Shown here piece by piece: positions 47,533 to 55,918 of a stretch of 64,000 nt of DNA. This DNA is from Neorhizobium sp. SOG26 (lineage in GTDB: Bacteria; Pseudomonadota; Alphaproteobacteria; Rhizobiales; Rhizobiaceae). The stretch lies in assembly GCF_003491345.1 (NCBI RefSeq), contig NZ_CP025512.1, forward strand, positions 186,001-250,000. The letters run 5' to 3'. Under the pieces are notes generated by a model. The model was not told where the DNA came from. It made no database searches and worked only from the letters and a program-made list of their open reading frames with translations. Made by a program: the position numbers and the translations under genes. Numbering within the stretch: the stretch's first letter is position 1; every line of letters starts with the position of its first letter.

Positions 47533-48552
47533 ATGATGTCTGAACGGATCTTGGTCACAGGTGGTGCCGGCTTCATTGGATCGCATCTTTGCGAGGTCCT
47601 GCTGGACGCAGGCCACGAAGTCCTGTGCGTTGACAACTACTTTACCGGACGACGCGAGAACATCTTCCACCTGATGGACAACAAGCGCTTCGAGATGATG
47701 CGCCATGATGTGTCTCAGCCGCTGCATGTCGAGGCGGATCGCATCTACAATCTTGCCTGTCCGGCATCCCCTGTTCATTACCAGTTCGACCCGGTGCAGA
47801 CCGTGAAGACGAGCGTCATGGGTGCCATCAATGTCCTGGGGCTTGCACATCGGCTGCGGGTCCCGGTTCTCCAGGCATCGACCTCGGAAGTGTACGGTGA
47901 CCCGCACATCCATCCGCAGATCGAGTCTTATTGGGGCAATGTGAACCCGATCGGACCGCGCTCCTGCTACGACGAAGGCAAGCGTTGCGCTGAAACCCTG
48001 TTCTTCGACTACCACCGCCAGCACAAGGTTGATATCAAGGTCATCCGTATCTTCAACACATATGGTCCGCGGATGCACCGCAACGATGGACGGGTTGTCT
48101 CGAACTTCATCGTCCAGGCGCTCGAAGGCAAGGACATCACCATCTACGGGAACGGTCAGCAGACCCGCTCCTTCTGTTTCGTCGACGATCTCGTTGACGG
48201 AATGGTCCGGATGATGGCGACCGAACATGGCTTCACCGGACCGGTAAACCTCGGCAATCCGGTCGAGCAAACCATCGCGTCGCTCGCCGAGACAATCATC
48301 CGTCTCGTCGGATCGAAGTCGAAGATCGTGTACCGACCGATTCCGACGGACGACCCGATGAAGCGCAAGCCCGATATCGAGTTGGCGCAAACCAAGCTGC
48401 AATGGACGCCAGCCGTCAAGATCGAGCACGGATTGCTGCGCACCATCGACTACTTTGAGAAGCTGTTGTCCGGCGTATCTGCCGACATTCACGTGCCCGT
48501 GCTGCGCGACCTGCACGCCAGCATGATGACACCGGTCGCACGCGCATCCTGA
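47533..48552 (+). CDS. UDP-glucuronate decarboxylase (UDP-xylose synthase)
   Basis: A 339-residue NAD-dependent short-chain dehydrogenase. Rossmann motif [18 protein letters not shown], a substrate loop [21 protein letters not shown], and catalytic Tyr/Lys in [11 protein letters not shown]. The LACPASP and YDEGKRCAE segments are typical of UXS enzymes, which turn UDP-glucuronate into UDP-xylose. ATG 47533 or 47536 both fit. As last gene of the island it likely supplies the donor sugar. Some bifunctional or related epimerases share the motifs, but UXS is best. Confidence 0.88.
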   Translation: MMSERILVTGGAGFIGSHLCEVLLDAGHEVLCVDNYFTGRRENIFHLMDNKRFEMMRHDVSQPLHVEADRIYNLACPASPVHYQFDPVQTVKTSVMGAINVLGLAHRLRVPVLQASTSEVYGDPHIHPQIESYWGNVNPIGPRSCYDEGKRCAETLFFDYHRQHKVDIKVIRIFNTYGPRMHRNDGRVVSNFIVQALEGKDITIYGNGQQTRSFCFVDDLVDGMVRMMATEHGFTGPVNLGNPVEQTIASLAETIIRLVGSKSKIVYRPIPTDDPMKRKPDIELAQTKLQWTPAVKIEHGLLRTIDYFEKLLSGVSADIHVPVLRDLHASMMTPVARAS

Positions 48553-48796
48553 TCCGCGTCCCGGCGGCGCTGAGGCGAGAGCCGCCATAGCCGCTCGAAA
48601 AGCTGTTGTTCCCCTAAGGAGCCGTCTCCACATTGAGGCGGTGATGGCGCTCCCGCGCGGTTAAATCGAAGAATTCACACATTCTCGATTGCCGTAAGTC
48701 TTCTTTAACCATGATCGCATTATCTGAGCGCACTCAAGTAGTGTGTCTCACCGTCGATGGAGATCGACAAGGCAGCATGATGCGGAACACTTCTTG
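48553..48796 (+). other. Upstream region of flaA
   Basis: About 245 bases without a gene. It includes GGTTAA (48659-48664) and TTAACC (48705-48710), a hairpin GTCGAT-GGAG-ATCGAC (48753-48768), and a TTTAACCATGAT element similar to one before the inverted flagellin. The strong CRCRCAAG box is not present here, so flaA may use a different promoter class. Confidence 0.4.
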
Positions 48797-48852
48797 CCGG
48801 GCCTAAACCGGAATGTCCCCATTTATTACCCAAACTGTAGGGGCCATCTATC
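48797..48852 (+). promoter_or_regulatory. Flagellin leader RNA motif (flaA)
   Basis: Hairpin 1 CCGG-N7-CCGG (48797-48811), the shared 12-mer CCGGAATGTCCC (48808-48819), and hairpin 2 pairing GTCCC (48815-48819) with GGGGC (48840-48844), which is the ribosome-binding site AGGGG. Nine bases separate it from the ATG. Same layout as the flaB and inverted-flagellin leaders. Confidence 0.65.
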
Positions 48853-49806
48853 ATGACCAGCATTCTGACGAACAACGCAGCTATGGCTGCACTTTCCACC
48901 CTCCGCACCATCAGCAGCGGCATGGAAACCACGCAGAAGCGGGTGTCTTCCGGCTTTCGTATTGAAAATGCCTCCGACAACGCTGCCTATTGGTCGATCG
49001 CAACCACCATGCGTTCGGACAACAAGGCACTGAACACCGTCAAGGACGCTCTCGGCCTTGGCGCTGCAACGACCGACGTTGCTTACACCGCTCTCGAAAA
49101 CGCCATCTCGGTTGTTGACGAAATCAAGTCGAAGATCACCGCTGCTTCTGAGCCGGGCGTCGACAAGAGCAAGGTTCAGAAGGAAATCGACCAGCTGCAG
49201 GACCAGCTGATGTCGATTGCCAAGTCTGCTTCCTTCTCAGGCCAGAACTGGGTCTACCACCAGACCGGCACCAACACTGCGAGCACGCAGGCCATCGTTG
49301 GTTCGTTCAACCGTGACAACTCCGGCAACATCAGCCTCACGACGCTGGAATACAACACCGGCAGCTCGTCGCTGATCGCCCAGACCGGCACCACCCACTT
49401 GACGACGGCTGGTATCCTGACGAAGTACCACACCGTTTCCTACACCAACTCGCTCGGTGCGACGGTTGCTGCTGTTCAGGCCACGAGCAGCGTGATCAGC
49501 TTCGACATCACCAGCATGGGCGCGGACCTTCTGTCGCTGACGCTGGCTGCGACTGAGTCTGCCCTGAAGGACATGACCAACGCCGCTGCTGACGTCGGTG
49601 CCCTTAACAAGCGCATCGAACTGCAGAAGAACTTCGTCGAAGACCTGACCGACTCCATCGAGGCCGGCGTTGGCAAGCTGGTTGACGCCGACATGAACGA
49701 AGAGTCGACCCGCCTCAAGGCTCTGCAGACGCAGCAGCAGCTTGGTATCCAGGCACTCTCGATCGCCAACAGCTCTTCGGAAACCTTGCTCACGCTGTTC
49801 CGTTAA
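48853..49806 (+). CDS. flaA: Flagellin FlaA
   Basis: A 317-residue flagellin, MTSILTNNAAMAALSTLRTI at the N-terminus and VDADMNEESTRLKALQTQQ near the C-terminus. The central part (about 140-240) is rich in Ser, Thr and Gly, as expected for an exposed and possibly O-glycosylated surface. It is a near copy of the inverted flagellin at 42.5 kb. A terminator follows. Named flaA by position after fliP. Confidence 0.95.
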   Translation: MTSILTNNAAMAALSTLRTISSGMETTQKRVSSGFRIENASDNAAYWSIATTMRSDNKALNTVKDALGLGAATTDVAYTALENAISVVDEIKSKITAASEPGVDKSKVQKEIDQLQDQLMSIAKSASFSGQNWVYHQTGTNTASTQAIVGSFNRDNSGNISLTTLEYNTGSSSLIAQTGTTHLTTAGILTKYHTVSYTNSLGATVAAVQATSSVISFDITSMGADLLSLTLAATESALKDMTNAAADVGALNKRIELQKNFVEDLTDSIEAGVGKLVDADMNEESTRLKALQTQQQLGIQALSIANSSSETLLTLFR

Positions 49807-49832
49807 TCGGCATCAAAACACTCCGCTCAAGC

Positions 49833-49859
49833 ATAAAGGCCGCCTCGTGCGGCCTTTAT
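49833..49859 (+). terminator. Terminator after flaA
   Basis: A perfect 11-bp inverted repeat (ATAAAGGCCGC at 49833-49843 and its complement at 49849-49859) with a 5-base loop, 27 bases past the stop. The T-run is short. Confidence 0.7.
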
Positions 49860-49879
49860 CATTTCTGCGCCGAAAGCTT

Positions 49880-49902
49880 CGCACAGGCTCTATGGTTTTA
49901 AG
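49880..49902 (+). promoter_or_regulatory. Degenerate flagellar-regulon box upstream of flaB
   Basis: CGCACAGG-N9-TTTAAG, one base off the left half of the pattern, with TA displaced by one position. 158 bases before flaB, so a long leader is implied. Low confidence. Confidence 0.3.
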
Positions 49903-50013
49903 TGCCCCATGGATTGGTTGGGGCAGCTTACGTTCAGCGACCCTCAGCCATGTATGACGCCCACCGGTAAGCCTGCTCCGAGCAGGTCCGGAAGCATGAT
50001 GCTGTGGAGCGTA

Positions 50014-50060
50014 ACCGGCGAAGCTCCGGTATGTCCCGTCATCCTTCAGGGGCAGTGTTT
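50014..50060 (+). promoter_or_regulatory. Flagellin leader RNA motif (flaB)
   Basis: Hairpin 1 ACCGG-N7-CCGGT (50014-50030), the shared 12-mer CCGGTATGTCCC (50026-50037), and hairpin 2 pairing TGTCCC (50032-50037) with GGGGCA (50049-50054, one G-U pair). That arm is the ribosome-binding site. Six paired bases make this the most stable of the three leaders. Confidence 0.65.
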
Positions 50061-51032
50061 ATGGCCAGTATTATTACCAATGTAGGCGCGCTTTCCGCGC
50101 TCCAGACGCTTCGGCAGACGAACAAGGACATGGAAACGACGCAGAGCCGGATCTCGTCCGGTTACCGTGTCGAAACGGCAGCCGATAACGCTGCATACTG
50201 GTCGATTGCGACCACCATGCGCTCTGACCGTAAGGCCCTTTCCACCGTCGAGGATGCTCTCGGGCTTGGCGCCGCCAAGGTTGACACGGCTTACACCGGT
50301 CTCGAAGCTGCGATCGCCGTCGTTGACGAAATCAAGTCCAAAATCACCGCCGCTTCCGAACCGGGCGTCGACAAGACGAAGATCGACAAGGAACTGTCCC
50401 AGCTGAAGAGCCAGCTCGCGTCGATCGCCGAGTCTGCATCCTTCTCCGGTGAAAACTGGCTTTACAACACCGCCACCACGGGTGCCGGGACCAAGGACAT
50501 CGTGGCGTCCTTCAACCGTGCGCCTGATGGCGGCATCTCCCTGACGACGCTCAAATTTGATGCGTCTGCGTCGGTGTTGATCGACAAGTCCAATGCAAGC
50601 CGAGGCTTGTTGACGCGCGGCTGGCCGGTCAGCCAGCCGAATGGCGCAGGAACGACGGCCACCGTCAGCTACTACCTCGTCAACGCAAACTCCAACGTGG
50701 CGGCAACCGGCGGGCTCGAAATCAAGCTGACGACGACGACCTCGGCGGATTCGCTCGCGGGCATGTTGCTCGCGGTGGAAACCATGCTGCAGCGGCTGAC
50801 CGATTCAGCCTCGACGCTCGGCGCCATCACCAAGCGCATCGACATGCAGGAAAGCTTCGTCGCCTCCCTGACGGACGTGATCGACAAGGGCATCGGCCGT
50901 CTCGTTGATGCGGACATGAACGAGGAGTCGACACGGCTCAAGGCACTGCAGACACAGCAGCAGCTTGGCATCCAGGCGCTGCAGATCGCCAACACCAACG
51001 CCGAGAACATCCTCCAGCTGTTCCGGCAGTAA
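50061..51032 (+). CDS. flaB: Flagellin FlaB
   Basis: A 323-residue flagellin, MASIITNVGALSALQTLRQT at the N-terminus and VDADMNEESTRLKALQTQQ near the C-terminus. The central region differs from the other two flagellins. ATG 50061 is chosen because it matches flagellin N-termini and follows the AGGGG site; the frame is open to 50004. The filament is probably a mix of FlaA, FlaB and the inverted flagellin. Confidence 0.95.
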   Translation: MASIITNVGALSALQTLRQTNKDMETTQSRISSGYRVETAADNAAYWSIATTMRSDRKALSTVEDALGLGAAKVDTAYTGLEAAIAVVDEIKSKITAASEPGVDKTKIDKELSQLKSQLASIAESASFSGENWLYNTATTGAGTKDIVASFNRAPDGGISLTTLKFDASASVLIDKSNASRGLLTRGWPVSQPNGAGTTATVSYYLVNANSNVAATGGLEIKLTTTTSADSLAGMLLAVETMLQRLTDSASTLGAITKRIDMQESFVASLTDVIDKGIGRLVDADMNEESTRLKALQTQQQLGIQALQIANTNAENILQLFRQ

Positions 51033-51041
51033 GGCGATCAA

Positions 51042-51069
51042 GAGCGCGCGGCAATTGTTTCGCGCGCTC
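51042..51069 (+). terminator. Hairpin after flaB
   Basis: Perfect 9-bp stem GAGCGCGCG (51042-51050) with CGCGCGCTC (51061-51069), 10-base loop, no T-run, nine bases past the stop. Probable terminator or RNA-stabilising hairpin. Confidence 0.6.
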
Positions 51070-51108
51070 GTTCATGAACGTGGGGTGGAGAAGCCCTCGA
51101 TTCATCCT

Positions 51109-51131
51109 CGCACAAGTTTCCTTGCGTACCG
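51109..51131 (+). promoter_or_regulatory. Flagellar-regulon box upstream of the FliH-like/motB operon
   Basis: CGCACAAG-N9-GTACCG, an exact left half and NTA right half of the pattern, 154 bases before the gene. Confidence 0.55.
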
Positions 51132-51285
51132 TTCCCATAGAGTCCGGCGGAGCTGCGTCTTTGTCGGGCCATGGAAAAGGCAACCTATCGGATGATGCAA
51201 TGATGGCAGCGGCGCAAATTCGCTCCTTCGGCAAGCTCATGATGAGCAGGCGGGGATCGGCTATGGCAGGGCAGGGGATTGTGCG

Positions 51286-51927
51286 ATGAGTGCAATGCTT
51301 GCCCGTTACCTGCGCGACTTCAGCGAGCCGGAAGCACCGCCACCGGACATGATGGGTGCGGCCTTCGATCACGGCACTGACGATGATCTTCATTTCGAGG
51401 TCCCAGCGCCCCCGCCGGTTGATCTTGAGGCGGAACGGGCAGAGGCCCATCAGCAAGGTTACCAGGAAGCTTCCGAGACACTGCGGCGAGAGTTCGAAGA
51501 GGAGCGCCAGGCGCTCGTGGCCGCACATGCGGCAGAACTGGCCGCCTTGCGTGAGCAATACGAAAACCAGGCGGCGGCTACGATTGCCTCCCACTTCGAA
51601 GAGATTGCGGCCGTGACGGCGCAGGCCGTCAGCGACCAGACGGCAGCGATCTTGGCGCCGTTGGTTGATGAGGCTCTGGCCGCCCAGGCCGTCGGTGAAA
51701 TGGCAGCGCTCATTCGTGCCGCCATCCTGGACGGTGATGTCGGCGTGCTGACGGTGCGCGGCCCGGTGCATCTTTTTGAGAAACTGCAGGAGGCGCTCGG
51801 GGCGGAGAACACTGCTCTGCGCCACATCGAGGCACCGGATCTCGACATCTCCGTCGACATTGGTGAAACGGCGCTTGTGACACGGATTTCGGCCTGGTCG
51901 GCTTCCCTTAAGAAGGTAATGAAATGA
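51286..51927 (+). CDS. FliH-like export-ATPase regulator candidate
   Basis: A 213-residue soluble protein beginning [23 protein letters not shown]. Acidic, Pro-rich N-terminus; a long Ala/Glu-rich coiled coil (about 45-110, with [20 protein letters not shown]); and a C-terminal domain with [18 protein letters not shown] and [17 protein letters not shown]. This layout (coiled coil then small alpha/beta domain) is that of FliH/YscL regulators of FliI. No other FliH is present in the window. The assignment is structural analogy, not sequence identity. It overlaps motB by four bases. Confidence 0.55.
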   Translation: MSAMLARYLRDFSEPEAPPPDMMGAAFDHGTDDDLHFEVPAPPPVDLEAERAEAHQQGYQEASETLRREFEEERQALVAAHAAELAALREQYENQAAATIASHFEEIAAVTAQAVSDQTAAILAPLVDEALAAQAVGEMAALIRAAILDGDVGVLTVRGPVHLFEKLQEALGAENTALRHIEAPDLDISVDIGETALVTRISAWSASLKKVMK

Positions 51928-53207
51928 GCGAGGGCGAAAACCACCACCACGGCAAGAACGAAGTCATCGTCGTCAAGAAACATGGCGGCGGGCATGACGA
52001 CGGCCACCATGGTGGCGCGTGGAAGATCGCCTATGCCGACTTCATGACCGCCATGATGGCCTTCTTCCTCGTGATGTGGCTGGTCAACGCCGCCAATGAG
52101 GAAACCAAAGCCTCGATGGCGAGCTATTTCAATCCGATCAAGCTTTCCGACGAGACGCCGGCCGAAAAGGGCCTGAAGAAGCCCGTCGATGCAGCGGACG
52201 GTCAGGAGCAGAGCGAGAAGTCCAAGGTTAAGGGTGAGGGCGAGGTCCAGGGGACCGCGGCCGCAACCGGCGACGACATGACCTCGACCTCCGGCGATGA
52301 GCCGAACTATTCGGAAGCGGATTACTTCGAGAACCCTTATTCGGTTCTGGCCGAGATCGCGCAGGAGATCGGCCAGCAGGCAAATGTCAGCTCGAAGGGC
52401 GAGGCGGGTGCTGCCGATTCCGGTCCGGCAACCGGTGCCGATGGCGGCGAGGCCTATCGTGATCCCTTTGATCCGGATTTCTGGACGAAGCAGATGCAGG
52501 TGACGTCGTCCGAAGGGCCGGAGCAGCCTGCAAAGTCGATGCCGAGCGACAATCCGATGGCGGATCTGGCAAGCCCCGCGACGATGCCGCAATCGACCGA
52601 AACCAAAAACCAGCTGCAGTCGAACGATGCGCAGGTCGCGATGGCCGTGCCGAGCCCGCGTCCCGATGCTGCCCAGACCGACAAGGCGTCCGGCGCTCCG
52701 GATCAGAAGCCCGATGACGCTTTGAACGCCGATCCCCAGGCAAAGAAGGCTGCCGAGGAACTGCGTCAGCAGATCCAGGCGCAGATCTCGGGTGTTGCCG
52801 GAAAGCTGGCGGAAGGTCTTGTCGTGACGCCGGCCGAAGGCGGTCTGCTCGTGACGATTTCCGATCAGGCCGATGATGCGATGTTCAATATCGGTTCGGC
52901 CGTCCCGCGCCGCGAAATGGTGCTGGCGATGGAGAAGATCGGCAAGATCCTCACCGATCGCAAGGGCAGCGTCGTACTGCGCGGGCACACTGACGGGCGC
53001 CAGTTCAAGGGCACCGAAAACGACAACTGGCGGCTTTCCATGGCCCGCGCACACAGTGCCTATTACATGCTGGTTCGCGGCGGGCTGAAGGAAGAGCGCA
53101 TCAAGCAGGTCTCCGGTTTCGCGGACCGTCGCCTTCAGGTCACCAATGATCCGCTTGCTGCCGGCAACCGCCGCATCGAGATCCTTCTCCAGGCCGATGA
53201 GGGATAG
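51924..53207 (+). CDS. motB: Flagellar motor stator protein MotB
   Basis: A 427-residue stator subunit. The cytoplasmic tail is His-rich (ENHHHG); one membrane helix ([19 protein letters not shown]) carries the proton-binding Asp at about residue 39. A long Glu/Gly-rich linker leads to the OmpA-like peptidoglycan-binding domain ([26 protein letters not shown]). Its linker is longer than in the enteric protein. It overlaps the FliH-like gene and lies three bases before motC. Confidence 0.95.
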   Translation: MSEGENHHHGKNEVIVVKKHGGGHDDGHHGGAWKIAYADFMTAMMAFFLVMWLVNAANEETKASMASYFNPIKLSDETPAEKGLKKPVDAADGQEQSEKSKVKGEGEVQGTAAATGDDMTSTSGDEPNYSEADYFENPYSVLAEIAQEIGQQANVSSKGEAGAADSGPATGADGGEAYRDPFDPDFWTKQMQVTSSEGPEQPAKSMPSDNPMADLASPATMPQSTETKNQLQSNDAQVAMAVPSPRPDAAQTDKASGAPDQKPDDALNADPQAKKAAEELRQQIQAQISGVAGKLAEGLVVTPAEGGLLVTISDQADDAMFNIGSAVPRREMVLAMEKIGKILTDRKGSVVLRGHTDGRQFKGTENDNWRLSMARAHSAYYMLVRGGLKEERIKQVSGFADRRLQVTNDPLAAGNRRIEILLQADEG

Positions 53208-53210
53208 TTC

Positions 53211-54479
53211 ATGGCTTTGGCGCGGTTAAGATCGGCCCTTCTTGTCGGGCTCGTGCTGGGGGGCATTCCGGTCCATTCGGCTTCTGCAGAGGAGCGAAAT
53301 GATCTGGCTCCTTACGCGATGCTGCGCTCCCTGCAGTTCGTGCAGGACTCGGTCGTCAACGGCGACCACTCGGCCGGCGAGATGCAGCGTTTCATGCTCG
53401 GCACGATCGACCAGCGGCTACGCACGGCAGATCCGTCCGTGTTCGAAGATCCGCGCAATGTCGATGCGGCGCTCATCTATGCGATGAGCGGCGGCAATCC
53501 GGCAACGCTGGAATATCTCGCCTCGCGCGACCTGTCGGGCCAGTTCGACAACCGTGTTGCCGATGCGCTTCGGAAATATCTCGGCGGCAAGGGTACCCTG
53601 GCGTCGAACACGCTGAATGAGCTGGCGACGGAATATCGGGACCAGAAGATCGGGCCATACCTGGCGCTCGTCAGCGGCAATGTGCTCGTCCAGAAAGACC
53701 CGAAGGCGGCACTGTCGGCCTATGACTGGGCGCGTCTGACGGCACCGGGCACGATCATCGAGGAAGCGGCCCTGCGCCGCTCGGTCGCGATCACTGTCGA
53801 TGGCAACATGGTGCCGCAGGCGCTGTCCTATTCGCGCAAATACGCACGACGCTTCCTCCATTCGCCCTATGCCTCGCAGTTTGCCGATTTTTTCGTACAA
53901 CTGGTCGTGGCCCATTTCGGCGAGATCACCGAGGACGATATCGACGGAGCCCTGGAGGCGATGGATATCGACCGCCGCCGGGAGATCTTCCTGCGCATTG
54001 CCCGTTCTGCGGCGATTGCCGGCAAGACGGAACTGGCGCGCATGATCTCGGCCAAGGCGGAAGCGCTGGGTGGGCGGCCGACGCCGGAAGCCCTGGCGCG
54101 CCTCTACGGTGGGCTGGCAGGCGTTCCCACGAAGGATATCACCTCCGCCGTGCAAGCCATGGACACCGTTGCGGAAGAAACGCTGACGCCGCGCGACAGA
54201 GCCTTGAGGCAGGCGGCGAAAGCCATTGCCGAACAAGTTGTTAGTCGTCCAAGCGTGGACAGTTTCGCACAAGACGATCCAGTCAAAGTGCCCCAAGGAA
54301 CAGACACACAGACAAATGCTTCACTGACACGGGATCAAGCACAAGCGCCTGCCGCGCCGGAACAGTCCGACGAGGCGGCTGCGGCGATTGATCCCGCCTT
54401 CCGAACCTATGTCGACACCGGTCGCAAGAGGTTGGATGCCGTTGACGCGTTGTTGAAGGATGAGGGGCTGTCTCAATGA
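53211..54479 (+). CDS. motC: Periplasmic motor protein MotC
   Basis: A 422-residue secreted protein: signal peptide (ALLVGLVLGGIPVHSASA), an all-helical body, and an acidic/Gln-rich C-terminal tail. Position and type match rhizobial MotC, a periplasmic motor component required for torque and thought to bind MotB. Its dedicated chaperone MotE is at 37.2 kb. Its stop overlaps the fliK start (ATGA). Confidence 0.88.
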   Translation: MALARLRSALLVGLVLGGIPVHSASAEERNDLAPYAMLRSLQFVQDSVVNGDHSAGEMQRFMLGTIDQRLRTADPSVFEDPRNVDAALIYAMSGGNPATLEYLASRDLSGQFDNRVADALRKYLGGKGTLASNTLNELATEYRDQKIGPYLALVSGNVLVQKDPKAALSAYDWARLTAPGTIIEEAALRRSVAITVDGNMVPQALSYSRKYARRFLHSPYASQFADFFVQLVVAHFGEITEDDIDGALEAMDIDRRREIFLRIARSAAIAGKTELARMISAKAEALGGRPTPEALARLYGGLAGVPTKDITSAVQAMDTVAEETLTPRDRALRQAAKAIAEQVVSRPSVDSFAQDDPVKVPQGTDTQTNASLTRDQAQAPAAPEQSDEAAAAIDPAFRTYVDTGRKRLDAVDALLKDEGLSQ

Positions 54480-55918
54480 TTACCGACATTCTTGGTGGCA
54501 AGGCGCCCGGCGTGGACGCGGCCACGACGGCAAAGCAGGCTGGCTCCAGCCAAAAGGGTGCCGGCGCGCAATCCAACGGCTTTTCCGATGCGTTGTCCGG
54601 CTTCGACGGCGAGGGCGGCAAGGGCAGTGCGGGGGGCGCGGCCGAGGACTTGGAGATGGACGTCGCCGCAGAAGATGCGGTTGAGGTCCAGGTCGACGCC
54701 AAGCCGGTCAAGGCGAGGCCGATCATCGACATCCGGCCTGAATTTGCGAAGCGCGCAAGCGGCGAGATCGCGAATGCACGTGGCGACGCGCCGAAGGACG
54801 TCAAGCTGACGCCGGCAGAGCGCAAGCTGCGTGACGCTCTTTTGAGTGCCAAGGATGCGGTGAAGAAGTCCGAGGAGCTTGAGCGCTTGAAGTCCGCGAA
54901 AGGCGACTTGCAAGCCGATGCTGCGATGTCGTCCGAGCCAGATACGACCATCCTGAAGGCAGACGATGCAAAGGTGGCCGACATGCTGTCGCTGCTGGGC
55001 GAAGGCGCGGGACCCGCTGCCGAAATCAGCAGCCTGATTCAGAGACCGGCGGCGAACGCGTCGTCGAAGCGTGCTCGCGACAGCGAGGGCAAGGCTCAAT
55101 CGGCCGAGATCGTCTCCCAGGCGGGCTCGAAGAACGCCGTCGCTGGCACGCGCACGTCTCCGGATCCGCTTGCCATGCCGGCGGGCACTGAAGCCCCCGA
55201 TGCGGCAGGCCGGACATTCCGCTTGACGAATGCGCGCAACGACCAGCGCGTCGACATGAGCATCGGCGGCAATGCCGCGGAGCGCTCGGTCGAGTTCAAG
55301 GCGTCTTCAAACACAGGTGCCGAGACGGTGACCGTGATCGATTCAAGACGGTTCCTAGGTTTGGCGCCAAATTCCAACAGCGCCAACCTGACGGCACTGA
55401 TCTCAGGGGACTCGGAGTGGTCGGCAGCGATGCAGCCAAGCTCCAGCCTGTCCAATGCGGCGGCGCAGAGCGGTACCGGCACGGTCGTCAATATGCTGAA
55501 GCTGCAGATGAACCCGCATGACCTCGGTCAGGTGACGGCGACGCTGCGCCTGCATGGCGAGGAACTGAATGTCCATCTCGTGGTGGAAACACGTGCGGCC
55601 TACAGGCAGCTCAGCGAAGACAGCGGCGGCATCGTCGACGCGCTGAGAGCGCAAGGCTTTGCAGTCGACCAGGTGACCATCAGCATTTCGCCAACGGCGG
55701 ATGCGGACAAGAGCGGCGGCCGACAGGACCAGGCGGGCCAGCAGAGCCAGCAGAGCGCCGCTGACGGGGGGAAGCAGGGCTTCTCCGCCGGCAGGGGACA
55801 GGAACAGCCAGAAGCACGCCAGAGAACGGTGCAGGGCGCGAGGGGCATCGATGCGGTATCAGACGACTCTCAAACTGCGGGTTCTGGTAACGGTCGGCCT
55901 GATCAGCTCTACCTTTGA
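54476..55918 (+). CDS. fliK: Flagellar hook-length control protein FliK
   Basis: A 480-residue FliK (the gene once called motD in rhizobia). Low-complexity N-terminal ruler part rich in Ala, Lys and Asp, then a C-terminal Flg_hook domain with VVNMLKLQMNPHDLGQVTATLRLHGEELNVHLVVETRAAYRQL. It measures hook length and triggers FlhB switching. The C-terminus (after about 410) is Gln/Gly-rich. It overlaps the transglycosylase gene by 68 bases on the same strand. Confidence 0.88.
   Translation: MITDILGGKAPGVDAATTAKQAGSSQKGAGAQSNGFSDALSGFDGEGGKGSAGGAAEDLEMDVAAEDAVEVQVDAKPVKARPIIDIRPEFAKRASGEIANARGDAPKDVKLTPAERKLRDALLSAKDAVKKSEELERLKSAKGDLQADAAMSSEPDTTILKADDAKVADMLSLLGEGAGPAAEISSLIQRPAANASSKRARDSEGKAQSAEIVSQAGSKNAVAGTRTSPDPLAMPAGTEAPDAAGRTFRLTNARNDQRVDMSIGGNAAERSVEFKASSNTGAETVTVIDSRRFLGLAPNSNSANLTALISGDSEWSAAMQPSSSLSNAAAQSGTGTVVNMLKLQMNPHDLGQVTATLRLHGEELNVHLVVETRAAYRQLSEDSGGIVDALRAQGFAVDQVTISISPTADADKSGGRQDQAGQQSQQSAADGGKQGFSAGRGQEQPEARQRTVQGARGIDAVSDDSQTAGSGNGRPDQLYL

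Noticed and set aside
48721..48745. GCACTCAAG before flaA as a flagellar-regulon box
   Set aside because: Two extra bases break the CRCRCAAG core and there is no TA at the required distance.
54266..54288. CGCACAAG followed by TCAAAG inside motC, upstream of fliK
   Set aside because: Inside a coding sequence and without the TA at the fixed spacing; probably chance.
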